The notes under the pieces were generated by a model. It did no database searches and was not told the origin of the DNA. It was given only the letters and a program-made list of their open reading frames with translations. Positions 15,895-26,303 of a stretch of DNA of 34,740 nucleotides are shown one piece after another. The position numbers and the translations under genes are program-made. This DNA comes from Actinomycetes bacterium (GTDB lineage: Bacteria; Actinomycetota; Acidimicrobiia; Acidimicrobiales; JAJZXF01): NCBI GenBank assembly GCA_021802485.1, contig JAJZXF010000021.1, positions 1 through 34,740 of the forward strand. The letters are read 5' to 3'. Each line of letters opens with the position of its first letter. The first letter of the stretch is position 1.

Positions 15895-17201
15895 GCGCTT
15901 TCAGCAGGAGGCGCTCTGGGCAGGATCGAGGCGACCACTGGTGGCCCGAGTCTGCTGCTCGGCGCCCCGGCAAAGGACCAAAAAGGGCGCAAGGCCGGCG
16001 TGGTTTTGGCAGCACCTGGTGGGGCACTGCATGGGTGGACGCTCTCGAACAGCGTGCACGGCTCGATCCGAACCGGCTTCCGCGCGGACGGACCTATGCG
16101 CGCTCCGGAGCAGTGGAAGGAATCGAGGTCCTTGTGGGAGAGGTTCTCGCGTCCGTGCAGGGTTCCCGCGCGAAGCCATACGACGTTCGGGTCAGGGTGA
16201 GAACCTTCACGGTGGATGAATGGGACCGTGTCCTTGACGCTCTGGCTGAGCAGATTGGGCACTCCGCAGCTCTCATGGATGGAGAGCTGCCGCCTGAGGT
16301 AGCAGATGACGTCCGTTCTGTCGGGCTTGATCTCCTGCCAGGGGCAGGCGAGGTCCAACCTCGCTGCTCGTGCCCGGACTGGGCGGATCCATGCAAGCAC
16401 TCTGCTGCTGTGTGCTACCTGGTGGCTGATGAGCTCGACAAGGACCCTTTCGTCCTGTTTCTCCTGCGTGGTCGCGATCGCAAAGAGCTGCTTTCCGGCC
16501 TCCGGGCTCGCCGGGGACAGCTCCGTGAGGCTGAATCGCCTGGGAAGGCGCCGAGTGACTGGGGCGTCGACGATGGGATCCTTGCTCGCGAAGCATGGGA
16601 GCGCGAGCCCGTTCCGTTTCCGAGCGTTCCGTTGCCACCGCGACGGCCGGGACGGCCAACGGTGCTCGCGGTCGATCCTCCGGAGTGGAGCGGGCTTCAA
16701 GCAGAGACGATGCAGGGCCTAGCTGCTGATGCAGCGTCGCGCGCCTGGTTGTTAGCTGTGGGCCAGCGGAGCACGGTAAGCGACCTCTCGCTCGACGAGG
16801 ATTTTGCTCGCCGTGCCGCGGAACTGCTAGATGTCCCAGAAGGCACCACGATGCGAGGCGGGAACGCGAGGGGCGGGGTTCAGCTCGAGGACCTCGCGCG
16901 CGCTGCGGGAATTACCCAGCGTGACCTCCTGCGCCGCGCACTAGCCTGGCAAGCCGGTGGAGCGGGCGGGCTTGTCGCGCTTGTCGATACTTGGGATGCA
17001 ATGCCAGCCGAACTGGAGGCCGGTAGGGCCTTCTTGGGATCTGGAACCAGGGCCCGCAAGAATCGGCTGACCAACGGGGATCGCCAGCTTCGCCTGGGAA
17101 AGGATGGTAAGTGGTATCCGTTCCGCAGGGCCCGCGGTGCTGATTGGGATCCCGACGGGCCGCCAATGGAATTGAATGGCTTGTCCGACCCGCCGGGTTA
17201 A
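15891..17201 (+). CDS. SWIM zinc-finger protein, partner of the SNF2 ATPase
   Basis: The 436-residue protein contains CSCPDWADPCKHSAAVCYLV near residues 158-177, a SWIM zinc finger (CxC...CxH). The N-terminal FGSTWWGTAWVDALEQRA and GRTYARSGAVEGIEVLVGEV are typical of the actinobacterial SWIM proteins encoded directly after SNF2 helicases. SWIM fingers bind DNA or proteins, and the partner role is inferred from this recurring gene pair. The ATG overlaps the helicase stop by four bases, so the two are translationally coupled. The C-terminal half (VPEGTTMRGGNARGGVQLED and the basic tail) has no motif I recognise. It converges with the yceI gene 45 bases away. Confidence 0.88.
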   Translation: MSAFSRRRSGQDRGDHWWPESAARRPGKGPKRAQGRRGFGSTWWGTAWVDALEQRARLDPNRLPRGRTYARSGAVEGIEVLVGEVLASVQGSRAKPYDVRVRVRTFTVDEWDRVLDALAEQIGHSAALMDGELPPEVADDVRSVGLDLLPGAGEVQPRCSCPDWADPCKHSAAVCYLVADELDKDPFVLFLLRGRDRKELLSGLRARRGQLREAESPGKAPSDWGVDDGILAREAWEREPVPFPSVPLPPRRPGRPTVLAVDPPEWSGLQAETMQGLAADAASRAWLLAVGQRSTVSDLSLDEDFARRAAELLDVPEGTTMRGGNARGGVQLEDLARAAGITQRDLLRRALAWQAGGAGGLVALVDTWDAMPAELEAGRAFLGSGTRARKNRLTNGDRQLRLGKDGKWYPFRRARGADWDPDGPPMELNGLSDPPG

Positions 17202-17213
17202 GAGACGACCCAC

Positions 17214-17238
17214 CGGTTTCCTAGGGAAGCATACCGGA
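17214..17238. terminator. Possible bidirectional hairpin between convergent genes
   Basis: CCGGT-TTCC-TAG-GGAA-GCAT-ACCGG forms a stem with an internal bulge in the 45-base gap between the SWIM gene and yceI. There is no clear T-run on either side, so terminator function is tentative. Confidence 0.3.
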
Positions 17239-17246
17239 CGCGGCCG

Positions 17247-17840
17247 TTACGCCTGACGGATTGCCTCTGCTTCGATTTCGATCTTGACCTGGCGGCCCAC
17301 GACCATTCCTCCTGCCTCTAGGGCTGCGTTCCAGGTAAGGCCGAACTCCTCACGGTCGATCTCTGCGACAGCAGAGACGCCGATCCTTTGGTTTCCGTAA
17401 GGGTCCTGAACCACGCCCTCGAAGGTCGTATCGAGCGCTACCGGCTTTGTGACGTCCCGTATTGTGAGATCGCCCACGACGTTCCATCTTCCCTGACCCG
17501 CTCTTCGGACTTCGGTGCTTCTGAAGGTCATGGTGGGGAAGCGCTCGACATCGAGAAAGTCCGGCGAGCGCAGGTGCGCATCGCGATTTTCTTCACGAGT
17601 ATCGATGCTTGCCGTCTCGATCGTCACCTCTACCGTCGAGTTTGTGGGATCTTCGGCGATTACGACCGTGCCGTCAGCTTTCGCAAAGCGGCCATGTACC
17701 TTCGCCACCATCATGTGCCGCACAGCGAAACCGATTTCGATGTGCGAGGGATCGAGCTTGAAGGTGCCTGGGGAGGGGATAGTGACCCCATCTATGGTCC
17801 TGGTCAATTCGGCTGGAGTGGCGTTCTTGATGTCTGTCAT
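17247..17840 (-). CDS. YceI-family lipocalin-like protein
   Basis: The 197-residue protein has the YceI pattern: FKLDPSHIEIGFAVRHMMVA, VHGRFAKADGTVVI, IETASIDTREENRDAHLRSP (the conserved D-x-HL segment), DFLDVERFPTMTF, and VVGDLTIRDVTKPVALDT. YceI proteins form a beta-barrel that binds long polyisoprenoid or amphiphilic ligands. No signal peptide is seen, so this copy is probably cytoplasmic, as is common in actinobacteria. The ATG has AAAGGAG seven bases upstream. It is divergent from a MarR regulator and shares a 112-base regulatory region with three GTTGC-type dyads, so repression by that regulator is likely. Confidence 0.93.
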   Translation of the reverse strand: MTDIKNATPAELTRTIDGVTIPSPGTFKLDPSHIEIGFAVRHMMVAKVHGRFAKADGTVVIAEDPTNSTVEVTIETASIDTREENRDAHLRSPDFLDVERFPTMTFRSTEVRRAGQGRWNVVGDLTIRDVTKPVALDTTFEGVVQDPYGNQRIGVSAVAEIDREEFGLTWNAALEAGGMVVGRQVKIEIEAEAIRQA

Positions 17841-17868
17841 GACTCATCTCCTTTCGCTTGCGGTTAAC

Positions 17869-17931
17869 TAGTTGCGCGCACTAACGTTGCTCAAGCAACT
17901 AACCTTACATCAAGATCGTTGCGCGTGCAAC
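17869..17931. promoter_or_regulatory. MarR operator cluster (three GTTGC-type dyads) and divergent promoters
   Basis: Three related sites lie between yceI and marR: an imperfect one at 17869-17883 (TAGTTGCGCGCACTA), a perfect dyad GTTGCTCAAGCAAC at 17886-17899, and GTTGCGCGTGCAAC at 17918-17931. The dyad centres of the last two are 32 bases apart, about three helical turns. The third site overlaps the likely -35 of marR, whose -10 is TAGACT at 17940-17945. The first overlaps the likely yceI -10 (TAGTTA on the minus strand). This predicts joint repression of both genes. Confidence 0.7.
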
Positions 17932-17952
17932 TAGCCTGCTAGACTTCTTTGA

Positions 17953-18525
17953 ATGCAGCCAAGACCGTCCCTTGAGCCAAATGCGGGCGCAGATGGAGCT
18001 CCGAGTCCCAGTGAGTCGCTTGACCGCGTTACCACCGTCGGTCTGATCCTTGAAGTGGCTGCTGGCCTACGCAGGACCATTAACCCAATCATCGAAGCAG
18101 AGCTTGGTGTTGGAAGTGGCGATCTCGAGGCTCTCATCCGCCTTGTCCGCAGCCCTGGTGAACGGCTTAGGCTAAGCGACCTCGCCGCTCAGACGGCGCT
18201 CACACCGAGCGGCCTCACCCGTGCTGTTGACCGGCTTGCCGAGTTGCGTCTCGTTCGTCGGCAGGGATGCCCGGATGATCGGCGCGGTGCTTTTGCAGTG
18301 ATGACACCGCGTGGTAAGCAGCAGATGGAACGAGTGATGCGGATCCATCGGCACCAGCTCGACGATCTCTTTGGCAACCTGCTGGAACCTGGGGAGGAGG
18401 AGATGGTCGTCAACGTCCTAAGGCGCTTGCGAGATCGGGTGAACCCGGATGCGGCTCGGTTGAGCGACTCTGCAGAGGGGGGCGTGTCCGAATGTGAAGA
18501 CCAGCGTGGTGAAGATGATGCATGA
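17953..18525 (+). CDS. MarR-family transcriptional regulator
   Basis: The 190-residue protein has a MarR winged helix: LRLSDLAAQTALTPSGLTRA forms the helix-turn-helix, then VDRLAELRLVRRQGCPDDRR and GAFAVMTPRGKQQMERV form the wing with its conserved D-x-R. The ends are variable and hydrophilic. MarR dimers bind short palindromes and release them on binding a small ligand or on oxidation. The divergent yceI gene and the three palindromes between them point to autoregulation and control of yceI. The ATG lies seven bases after a TAGACT box without a ribosome binding site, so the mRNA is probably leaderless. It is followed 9 bases later by thpR. Confidence 0.93.
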   Translation: MQPRPSLEPNAGADGAPSPSESLDRVTTVGLILEVAAGLRRTINPIIEAELGVGSGDLEALIRLVRSPGERLRLSDLAAQTALTPSGLTRAVDRLAELRLVRRQGCPDDRRGAFAVMTPRGKQQMERVMRIHRHQLDDLFGNLLEPGEEEMVVNVLRRLRDRVNPDAARLSDSAEGGVSECEDQRGEDDA

Positions 18526-18534
18526 TGATCGTGT

Positions 18535-19068
18535 ATGCGCATGTTTGTCGCCGTCTGGCCGTCGGTGGAGGTTGTCGATTGCCTGAAACGCCTAGACAGG
18601 CTGCCGCGCGGCGACATGCGCTGGACAACGCCGGAGCAGTGGCACGTTACTCTTAGTTTTCTTGGCAACGACGCGAGCGCTGAATGCTCGAAGGCTGCGC
18701 TCGAGCAGATGGACTTTGCTTCCCTGAGAGGTGCATTGGCCGAGGTGGGGCCAGCGACGGCTTGCTTTGGTCGCCACGTGCTTTACCTTCCGGTCGGCGG
18801 CCTCTCAAGGTTGGCATCCTGTGTCCGTGAGGCGGTGCCGCCCGCTGGCCACGCTGCGCAGCCTGCAACGAACTCATTCACGGGCCATCTCACGCTTGCC
18901 CGGGCACGTGGGAGGACCGGTGATCTCAGAGCCCTAGCGGGCATGCGCTTTTCTGCGACGTGGCCGGTGAACAGCGTTACGCTCGTGGCATCGACGCTCG
19001 CGCATACGGGAGCACGATACGAGGTCGTCGCCTCGATCCCATTCCCGGCGCCGGATGTCCTGGGGTGA
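18535..19068 (+). CDS. thpR: RNA 2',3'-cyclic phosphodiesterase (2H superfamily, LigT/ThpR)
   Basis: The 177-residue protein carries both 2H phosphoesterase motifs: HVTL (His37, Thr39) and HLTL (His118, Thr120). The MRMFVAVWPS opening is typical of ThpR. The family opens 2',3'-cyclic phosphates and can join tRNA half-molecules through 2'-5' links in vitro. ATG 18535 or ATG 18541 could start it. Its position just before recA matches the cinA-thpR-recA order seen in other bacteria, although cinA is 10 kb upstream here. It follows marR closely and may be co-transcribed with it. Confidence 0.9.
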   Translation: MRMFVAVWPSVEVVDCLKRLDRLPRGDMRWTTPEQWHVTLSFLGNDASAECSKAALEQMDFASLRGALAEVGPATACFGRHVLYLPVGGLSRLASCVREAVPPAGHAAQPATNSFTGHLTLARARGRTGDLRALAGMRFSATWPVNSVTLVASTLAHTGARYEVVASIPFPAPDVLG

Positions 19069-19153
19069 CTTCTACTGGTGGGCAGAGCTGTCGCTGCGGG
19101 AGAGGTCCGTGGTCCGATGGCGTCACGACAAGCGGCTATCGCAAATCCGCACA

Positions 19154-19167
19154 CGAACACGCGTTCT
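19154..19167. promoter_or_regulatory. LexA (SOS) box upstream of recA
   Basis: CGAACACGCGTTCT fits the actinobacterial/Gram-positive SOS box pattern CGAAC-N4-GTTCG with one difference at the last base. A -10-like TACACT at 19172-19177 follows five bases later, so bound LexA would cover the promoter. The recA start lies about 220 bases further on, implying a long leader. Confidence 0.75.
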
Positions 19168-19403
19168 GAACTACACTACCATTGCGAGGCAAGGACCACT
19201 GATGTACTGGGATCGCAACAGGTCTAGCAATATGCACATCCACGATGTCACACCCTCCCTGTACTGTGAAGGCAGCGAGGAAAGTGCCGAGGAGCAAGCA
19301 ACCGAGCGTGGGTCCATCAGCGTGCCGCAAAGCGAAGATAGCCCATTTAGGACAAGATGAGAGAAAGTCCGGAGATAACCCGGAACTAAGGAGCAAATCA
19401 GAC

Positions 19404-20615
19404 ATGGAACGTGACAAAGCGCTGGACATGGCCCTGAGTCAGATCGAGAAGAGCTTTGGGAAGGGCTCAATCATGCGAATGGGCGAGAATACCCACATGA
19501 CCGTGGAGTCCATACCTACGGGTGCGCTAGCACTTGACATTGCTCTCGGCGTGGGAGGCCTACCGAGGGGCAGGGTGGTAGAGATTTACGGTCCCGAGTC
19601 ATCTGGGAAGTCCACCTTAGCGATGCATGTTGTCGCGGAGGCGCAGCGGAACGGCGGGATCTGCGCCTACATCGATGCGGAGCACGCCATGGATCCGGTC
19701 TATGCGCGGGGACTGGGGCTGAACATCGACGACTTGCTTATTTCACAACCCGACACGGGTGAGCAAGCTCTTGAGATCGCAGACATGCTGATCCGCTCTG
19801 GGGCCTTGGATGTCCTTGTCATAGACTCCGTTGCAGCACTGACGCCACGAGCTGAAATCGAAGGTGATATGGGGGACACTCATGTGGGCCTGCAGGCTCG
19901 GCTCATGTCGCAGGCCTTGCGGAAGTTGACTGCAACCCTGAGCAGGTCTCGTACGATCGCCATATTCATCAACCAGCTTCGGGAGAAGGTGGGCGTGGTG
20001 TACGGCTCTCCCGAGGTAACGCCTGGGGGCAGGGCGCTCAAGTTCTACTCCTCGGTTCGCTTGGATATTCGCAGAGTGGAGTCGATCAAAGATGGTGCCG
20101 ACATGGTTGGTAACCGTACCCGGGTCAAGGTGGTGAAGAACAAGGTTGCGCCACCTTTCAAGGTTGCGGAGTTCGACATCATGTATGGCAAGGGGATCAG
20201 CCGGGAAGGGTCCTTGCTTGATGTGGGTGTGGAACAGGGCCTTGTCAAGAAGTCTGGAGCGTGGTTCACCTACCAGGGCGAGCAACTCGGCCAGGGAAGG
20301 GAGAACGCCAAGCAGTTCCTCAGGGACAACCCCAAACTCGTGATCGAGCTCAACGATCTGATACGCAAGAACCTTGGGATCGGCGACCCTGCGAGCGCAG
20401 CCAGCCCCGAGGTCGAGCCGAAAGTCGTGAACGCAAGCAAGGATGTCACGAGGGACGGCGCTGAAGTCAGAGGGAGCGGTACCCGGAGCAAGGATGCAAA
20501 GGCGATAAAGTCCACCTCGCTTGCAACGCCAAGATCGACGACACTTGCACCACCGCTGCCAGATCCCGTCCCCGCGCCATCGGTGGTGGCCTCGACGAAC
20601 GGAGCAGCACGCTAG
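19404..20615 (+). CDS. recA: Recombinase RecA
   Basis: From ATG 19404 (AAGGAG ten bases upstream) the protein begins [20 protein letters not shown], the standard RecA start. It has Walker [10 protein letters not shown] (63-71), the [10 protein letters not shown] segment, Walker [16 protein letters not shown]-binding loop 1 ([20 protein letters not shown]), the [20 protein letters not shown] region with loop 2, and [20 protein letters not shown]. It is the central strand-exchange protein and the co-protease of LexA. Length is 403 residues, longer than E. coli RecA because of a Ser/Pro/Ala-rich tail of about 65 residues. No recX follows. The frame is open further upstream to 19245, but that part has no RecA similarity. 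Confidence 0.98.
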   Translation: MERDKALDMALSQIEKSFGKGSIMRMGENTHMTVESIPTGALALDIALGVGGLPRGRVVEIYGPESSGKSTLAMHVVAEAQRNGGICAYIDAEHAMDPVYARGLGLNIDDLLISQPDTGEQALEIADMLIRSGALDVLVIDSVAALTPRAEIEGDMGDTHVGLQARLMSQALRKLTATLSRSRTIAIFINQLREKVGVVYGSPEVTPGGRALKFYSSVRLDIRRVESIKDGADMVGNRTRVKVVKNKVAPPFKVAEFDIMYGKGISREGSLLDVGVEQGLVKKSGAWFTYQGEQLGQGRENAKQFLRDNPKLVIELNDLIRKNLGIGDPASAASPEVEPKVVNASKDVTRDGAEVRGSGTRSKDAKAIKSTSLATPRSTTLAPPLPDPVPAPSVVASTNGAAR

Positions 20616-20786
20616 GCCTGCGCTGCCCGCACAGCGGAAAGCTGGCCCAACCGCTGGAGAGCGAAACGAAGGCGAAAAGACACGGAGCGTCTCGCAACGT
20701 CTAGGTTTTCTGGAAGTGCGAGCCTTCGCTCAGGTGGCCCAGTTTCAGGTCGTGCTGGCGTACTGCAGGTGAGACCCGCGAGCGCT

Positions 20787-21485
20787 CTAGTTGACTTCGC
20801 CCGTGCTGAGAGCAGTGTCTGTGGTCATGTTCTCGTGTGATGGACTGTGAGCACTGAGAGCATGGCGCCCCCATCTCAGCGCCACCCCCTCGCCACGCAT
20901 CATTCGGGTGAACCAAAGCACCGAGAGAACGATGCCAGCTGCTTCGAGCCCGAGTGAAGCAAGTCCTCGCTCGAGTACGAAGGACTTGAGCGAGGACTGG
21001 ATCAGAAACCACATCACGAGGCCCGCGTTGGCGAAAAGCACAACGGACCATAGCAGGGAGATTCTGAGAAAGAAACGCCTGATAAACGGTCGCCGTAGCA
21101 GGTCTGGATCAAAGGGGCAGAAGTCTTTTGCCAGACGTTCCGCAAGTGGGCGTCGAATCAGTGTGGACGCCATGAAGGCGAGTGCCACCGCAGCCGTGGC
21201 AGCGGTTGGCTGGATGAAGTAAAGGAACGCGCTGTGGGTCATAAGGGCGAGGATGCTGCGACCGGTTAGAACAGCCGCCCCCAGAAGCAGGACGCCGGGG
21301 AGCCCGTGGCCCTGGATGATTCGCCGGACTATTGCCGCATAGGTCCATGCCAGCGAAGCTACAAGAGCTCCTTGAAAGCCGACCAAGAGCACGATTATGT
21401 AGAACAGCACCATCGGAGCGACGACTGCCTCGAGGAGTGATGGCAGTGCGTGGCGCGCTAGAGCCCGAGGTGATGGTAGGTGCAA
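20787..21485 (-). CDS. Polytopic membrane protein, VC0807-like
   Basis: About five hydrophobic segments are visible: APMVLFYIIVLLVGFQGALV, GVLLLGAAVLTGRSILALMT, FIQPTAATAAVALAFMAST, LLWSVVLFANAGLVMWFLIQ and LGLEAAGIVLSVLWF. Between them is the conserved-looking loop RRPLAERLAKDFCPFDPDLL. This resembles actinobacterial proteins annotated as the VC0807 family, whose function is unknown. The start is uncertain: the frame is open to 21680, but the first 65 residues look non-conserved and would leave only 30 bases to the divergent neighbour. I place the start at TTG 21485, which gives 232 residues. It converges with recA. Confidence 0.65.
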   Translation of the reverse strand: MHLPSPRALARHALPSLLEAVVAPMVLFYIIVLLVGFQGALVASLAWTYAAIVRRIIQGHGLPGVLLLGAAVLTGRSILALMTHSAFLYFIQPTAATAAVALAFMASTLIRRPLAERLAKDFCPFDPDLLRRPFIRRFFLRISLLWSVVLFANAGLVMWFLIQSSLKSFVLERGLASLGLEAAGIVLSVLWFTRMMRGEGVALRWGRHALSAHSPSHENMTTDTALSTGEVN

Positions 21486-21710
21486 TACCTTGCCTTGAGC
21501 GCCGTCGCTCAAGGTCAATGTTGACAGTGGAGAGGCGCGATGTCCGGAGGTGAGAGATGAGCGAGGAGTGATGAGTTTGGAGTCTAGCAAGAGAATGCTC
21601 TCGCGCCCAAGCAGCGCTCGCTTGCCGGGGGACTTGACGTCAAGACAACGTACTCGCGAGAAAGAGTCTGTACCGCACAACGGGCTCCAGGCGCGCTAAA
21701 CACGGTATCC

Positions 21711-22580
21711 ATGAGCAGAGTCGCGTGGATCGGTACCGGCCTCATGGGACTTCCCATGGCAGCACGGGTGGTTGCAGCTGGACATCGGGTGACCGTATGG
21801 AACAGGACATTGTCGCGAGCGAAGCCGCTCGCCGTGAGGGGAGCAGAGATCGCATCGACACCAGCGGAGGCAGTGCGGGGAGCCGAAGTGGTGATCACCA
21901 TGCTTGCGGGCCCTGACGCGCTGAAAAGTGTTCTGATCGGCGACAGCGGGATGGCGTCGGCTATGTCTGCGGACGCCGTTCTGATAGAGATGTCAACGGT
22001 GGGTCCAGCTGCGGTGCGCGAAGCGGTTACTGTCCTGCCCAAAGGAGCCCAGGTTCTCGACGCGCCGGTCCTCGGGAGCGTTCCTCAGGCGTTAGAGGGC
22101 ACGTTGCGCATCTTCGTCGGAGGCGAGCCCGATATATATGAGCGCTGGGCTGGCCTCCTCTCGGCCATTGGCGATCCCAATTACGTGGGTCCGAGCGGCT
22201 CAGGGGCGGCGATGAAGCTGGTGGTGAACTCCACCTTGGTCGCCTTGATGTCGACCCTTGCAGAGGCGCTATCGCTTGCCGATGCCCTCGCTCTCGACCA
22301 GCGACGAGTGCTGGATATGCTCGCTGATTCACCAATCGGCACGACTGTTCGCTCCAAGCGTGACCACTTGGACTCGGGTCGTTACCCGCCGAGGTTCAGG
22401 CTCGAGCTCGCGGCCAAGGACGCGCGGCTCGCTGTCGAAGCTGCCGAAGGCCACGGTCGCGACCCACGTATTGCCAGGGCCGCTCGCTCATGGCTGGAAG
22501 ATGCCGTGAAAAGCGGTTACGGGGATCTGGACTATTCAGCGGTGATTGCCCATGTCCGGGGTCGTAAACCACTCGCCTGA
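21711..22580 (+). CDS. NAD(P)-dependent beta-hydroxyacid dehydrogenase (3-hydroxyisobutyrate dehydrogenase family)
   Basis: The 289-residue protein starts with the Rossmann motif VAWIGTGLMGLPMAARVVAA, followed by WNRT, which favours NADP by family pattern. VLDAPVLGSVPQALEGTLRI is the substrate-binding segment, and GSGAAMKLVVNS near residue 165 contains the catalytic Lys. The C-terminal helical domain ends with YGDLDYSAVIAHVRGR. The family oxidises or reduces 3-hydroxy acids such as 3-hydroxyisobutyrate, tartronate semialdehyde or succinic semialdehyde; the sequence does not settle the substrate. It stands alone on the plus strand between two minus-strand membrane-protein genes. Confidence 0.9.
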   Translation: MSRVAWIGTGLMGLPMAARVVAAGHRVTVWNRTLSRAKPLAVRGAEIASTPAEAVRGAEVVITMLAGPDALKSVLIGDSGMASAMSADAVLIEMSTVGPAAVREAVTVLPKGAQVLDAPVLGSVPQALEGTLRIFVGGEPDIYERWAGLLSAIGDPNYVGPSGSGAAMKLVVNSTLVALMSTLAEALSLADALALDQRRVLDMLADSPIGTTVRSKRDHLDSGRYPPRFRLELAAKDARLAVEAAEGHGRDPRIARAARSWLEDAVKSGYGDLDYSAVIAHVRGRKPLA

Positions 22581-22606
22581 CGAGCGCTCCGAGGCCAGCG
22601 TAGGGG

Positions 22607-22620
22607 CCGGGCGAGCCCGG
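22607..22620. terminator. GC-rich hairpin between convergent genes
   Basis: CCGGG-CGAG-CCCGG (with an extra C-G pair possible) lies in the 80-base gap between the dehydrogenase and the convergent membrane-protein gene. No T-run follows, so it is only a candidate terminator. Confidence 0.3.
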
Positions 22621-22660
22621 TGGAGGCCGATGATCACGGCGTGTGCCGAGGGTCCGTCTC

Positions 22661-23224
22661 TCAAGGTGTTATAGCTGGAGGTCCAGGCGAGCGCTCCCCC
22701 GGGTCTTCTTGCTGGGATGACTCGCTCCCCCACGAAACGATCAGATCATCGCGGGGTAGATCATCTGTGACTTCGTGCCAGTGCCGTTCGTAGGAGCGCC
22801 TCTCCGCCTCCAGCATCGGGTCCTCCCTCTCGCCCGGGAACGGGTCGATCGGTGCTGGCGGGTCCGGCCCGGTTATGAGCTCCGGTTCGCGGTCTCGTTC
22901 CATGTATGGCGGCATGGAACGAATATCATCGGCCGGATACCGCCACCAGCTGGGCTGGAGAAAGGTCATCCTGATCCAGAAGCTTGCCATGAGTCCCGGA
23001 CCGGCCAGCAAAGTACCGGCGGTCAGTCCGACTATTCCAATGCAAACGGCCATGATAGCTAGCACTTCGAGAACCCCGACAACCTTCCAAAACGGCTTCC
23101 GTTGCTGGCTGCCTACGATGCGCGCTAAGAGTCCACGACCGCTGCCGACCTGGACCGCGAAAAAGACCACAATCAAGCCAAGCTCGAAAACGACCAGAAC
23201 CACGACCGCTGGCACCCACACCAT
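22661..23224 (-). CDS. Small membrane protein with a long polar tail, unknown function
   Basis: I do not recognise the family. The 187-residue protein has two hydrophobic segments (WVPAVVVLVVFELGLIVVFF and LAIMAVCIGIVGLTAGTLLA), then SFWIRMTFLQPSWWRYPADD and an acidic, proline-rich cytoplasmic-type tail (DPPAPIDPFPGEREDP). The start is secure: AAGGAGG precedes ATG 23224 by seven bases. It lies 52 bases downstream of thiC on the same strand and may be transcribed with it, but nothing links it to thiamine synthesis. Confidence 0.7.
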   Translation of the reverse strand: MVWVPAVVVLVVFELGLIVVFFAVQVGSGRGLLARIVGSQQRKPFWKVVGVLEVLAIMAVCIGIVGLTAGTLLAGPGLMASFWIRMTFLQPSWWRYPADDIRSMPPYMERDREPELITGPDPPAPIDPFPGEREDPMLEAERRSYERHWHEVTDDLPRDDLIVSWGSESSQQEDPGERSPGPPAITP

Positions 23225-23276
23225 CGGTCATCCTCCTTGCATCGACGTAGCCCACCAGTACGCCATTGGTCGCAGG

Positions 23277-25318
<2,042 letters not shown>

Positions 25319-25368
25319 TCAAATGTCAAATGCTTCCCCCTAGCGTTGCGGTTCCTTAAGTCTTGCAC

Positions 25369-25397
25369 ATAATGACTTCCTTCGCGGTGCGTTCCAA
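25369..25397 (-). promoter_or_regulatory. Probable thiC promoter
   Basis: On the minus strand TTGGAA (25392-25397), a 17-base spacer and CATTAT (25369-25374) lie about 50 bases upstream of the riboswitch. Confidence 0.5.
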
Positions 25398-25484
25398 CGA
25401 CGATCTCCGTTATTGCCTATCAGCTGCTCCTTTGGGTGAACCAGCATACGGCACGGTCAGACGCGTGTGGTGCAAGGCTCGACA

Positions 25485-25512
25485 TTGGTAACGTCGAAAG
25501 GTGCCTTACAAT
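25485..25512 (+). promoter_or_regulatory. Probable promoter of the PIG-L deacetylase operon
   Basis: TTGGTA (25485-25490), a 16-base spacer and TACAAT (25507-25512) precede ATG 25548 by 35 bases, giving a leader of roughly 30 bases. Confidence 0.55.
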
Positions 25513-25547
25513 CCCAGGATTGCCGATAACGCGACAGCTCAGCAACG

Positions 25548-26303
25548 ATGACGAGCAGCCAGCAGCCCCCTGTATCTCTTATAGATATCGCCGCCGGAGA
25601 GTTTTCCGGTCCCGTACTAGTGGTGTCCGCCCATCCCGATGACGTTGACTTCGGCGCTGGTGGAACGGTCGCAGCGTTGACCTCGAAGGGCATCGAGGTT
25701 TCGTACTGCATAGTCACCGATGGCGCAAAAGGGGCGCTGGACCCCACCATCGCACCCGATGACCTGGTAAAGATCCGTCAGCTTGAGCAACGTGCCGCGG
25801 CTGAGACTCTAGACGTCAGCGAGGTGTTCTTTCTCGGCTACGTCGACGGTTGCCTTGAGCCCACGATTGAGCTGAGAAGAGACTTCACCCGGATCATAAG
25901 GCGACAGCGCCCTCAGCGGATCATCTGCCAGTCGCCGGAGAGGAATTGGTCCAGAATTCACGCAAGCCACCCTGATCACCTAGCAGCCGGAGAGGCGGTC
26001 TTGCGATCCGTCTATCCCGACGCGCGCAACCCGTTTGCTTACCCGGAGCTCTTGGAGGAGGGCCTCGAGCCCCATGTGGTCGAAGAGGTATGGATGATGG
26101 CATCATCGCAGCCGACCGGTGTGGTTGATGTCACGGAGACGTTCGAGTTGAAGCTCGCCGCACTTCGCTGCCACGAGAGCCAGCTTGGCGCTGCGTCCGG
26201 TCTCTCGGAGATGATCCGGGGGTGGCTCCGAGACAATGCCGTTCGTGCGAACCTGGCCGAGGGGCGGCTTGCTGAAGCGTTCCATGTGGTGGACACCAGA
26301 TGA
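25548..26303 (+). CDS. PIG-L/LmbE-family zinc deacetylase
   Basis: The 251-residue protein has the metal-binding motif AHPDDVDFGAGG (AHPDD at 28-32) and the second site HPDHLAAG (141-144), defining the PIG-L family. Members remove N-acetyl groups from GlcNAc-linked substrates, for example in mycothiol, bacillithiol and lipid or glycan precursors. CIVTDGAKGALDP and KIRQLEQRAAAETLDVSEVF are the usual following segments. The exact substrate cannot be read from sequence; MshB-like or glycolipid deacetylation are both possible. The stop lies within the first copy of a 29-bp tandem duplication, and the next gene starts in the second copy. This suggests the two genes were originally coupled by an ATGA overlap. 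Confidence 0.9.
   Translation: MTSSQQPPVSLIDIAAGEFSGPVLVVSAHPDDVDFGAGGTVAALTSKGIEVSYCIVTDGAKGALDPTIAPDDLVKIRQLEQRAAAETLDVSEVFFLGYVDGCLEPTIELRRDFTRIIRRQRPQRIICQSPERNWSRIHASHPDHLAAGEAVLRSVYPDARNPFAYPELLEEGLEPHVVEEVWMMASSQPTGVVDVTETFELKLAALRCHESQLGAASGLSEMIRGWLRDNAVRANLAEGRLAEAFHVVDTR

Noticed and set aside
19055-19360. Open frame of 101 codons between thpR and recA
   Set aside because: It starts inside thpR, spans the SOS box and promoter, and has no ribosome binding site or recognisable similarity.
20616-20786. Possible recX after recA
   Set aside because: The gap is only about 170 bases, and no frame shows RecX-like helices. The next gene is on the opposite strand.
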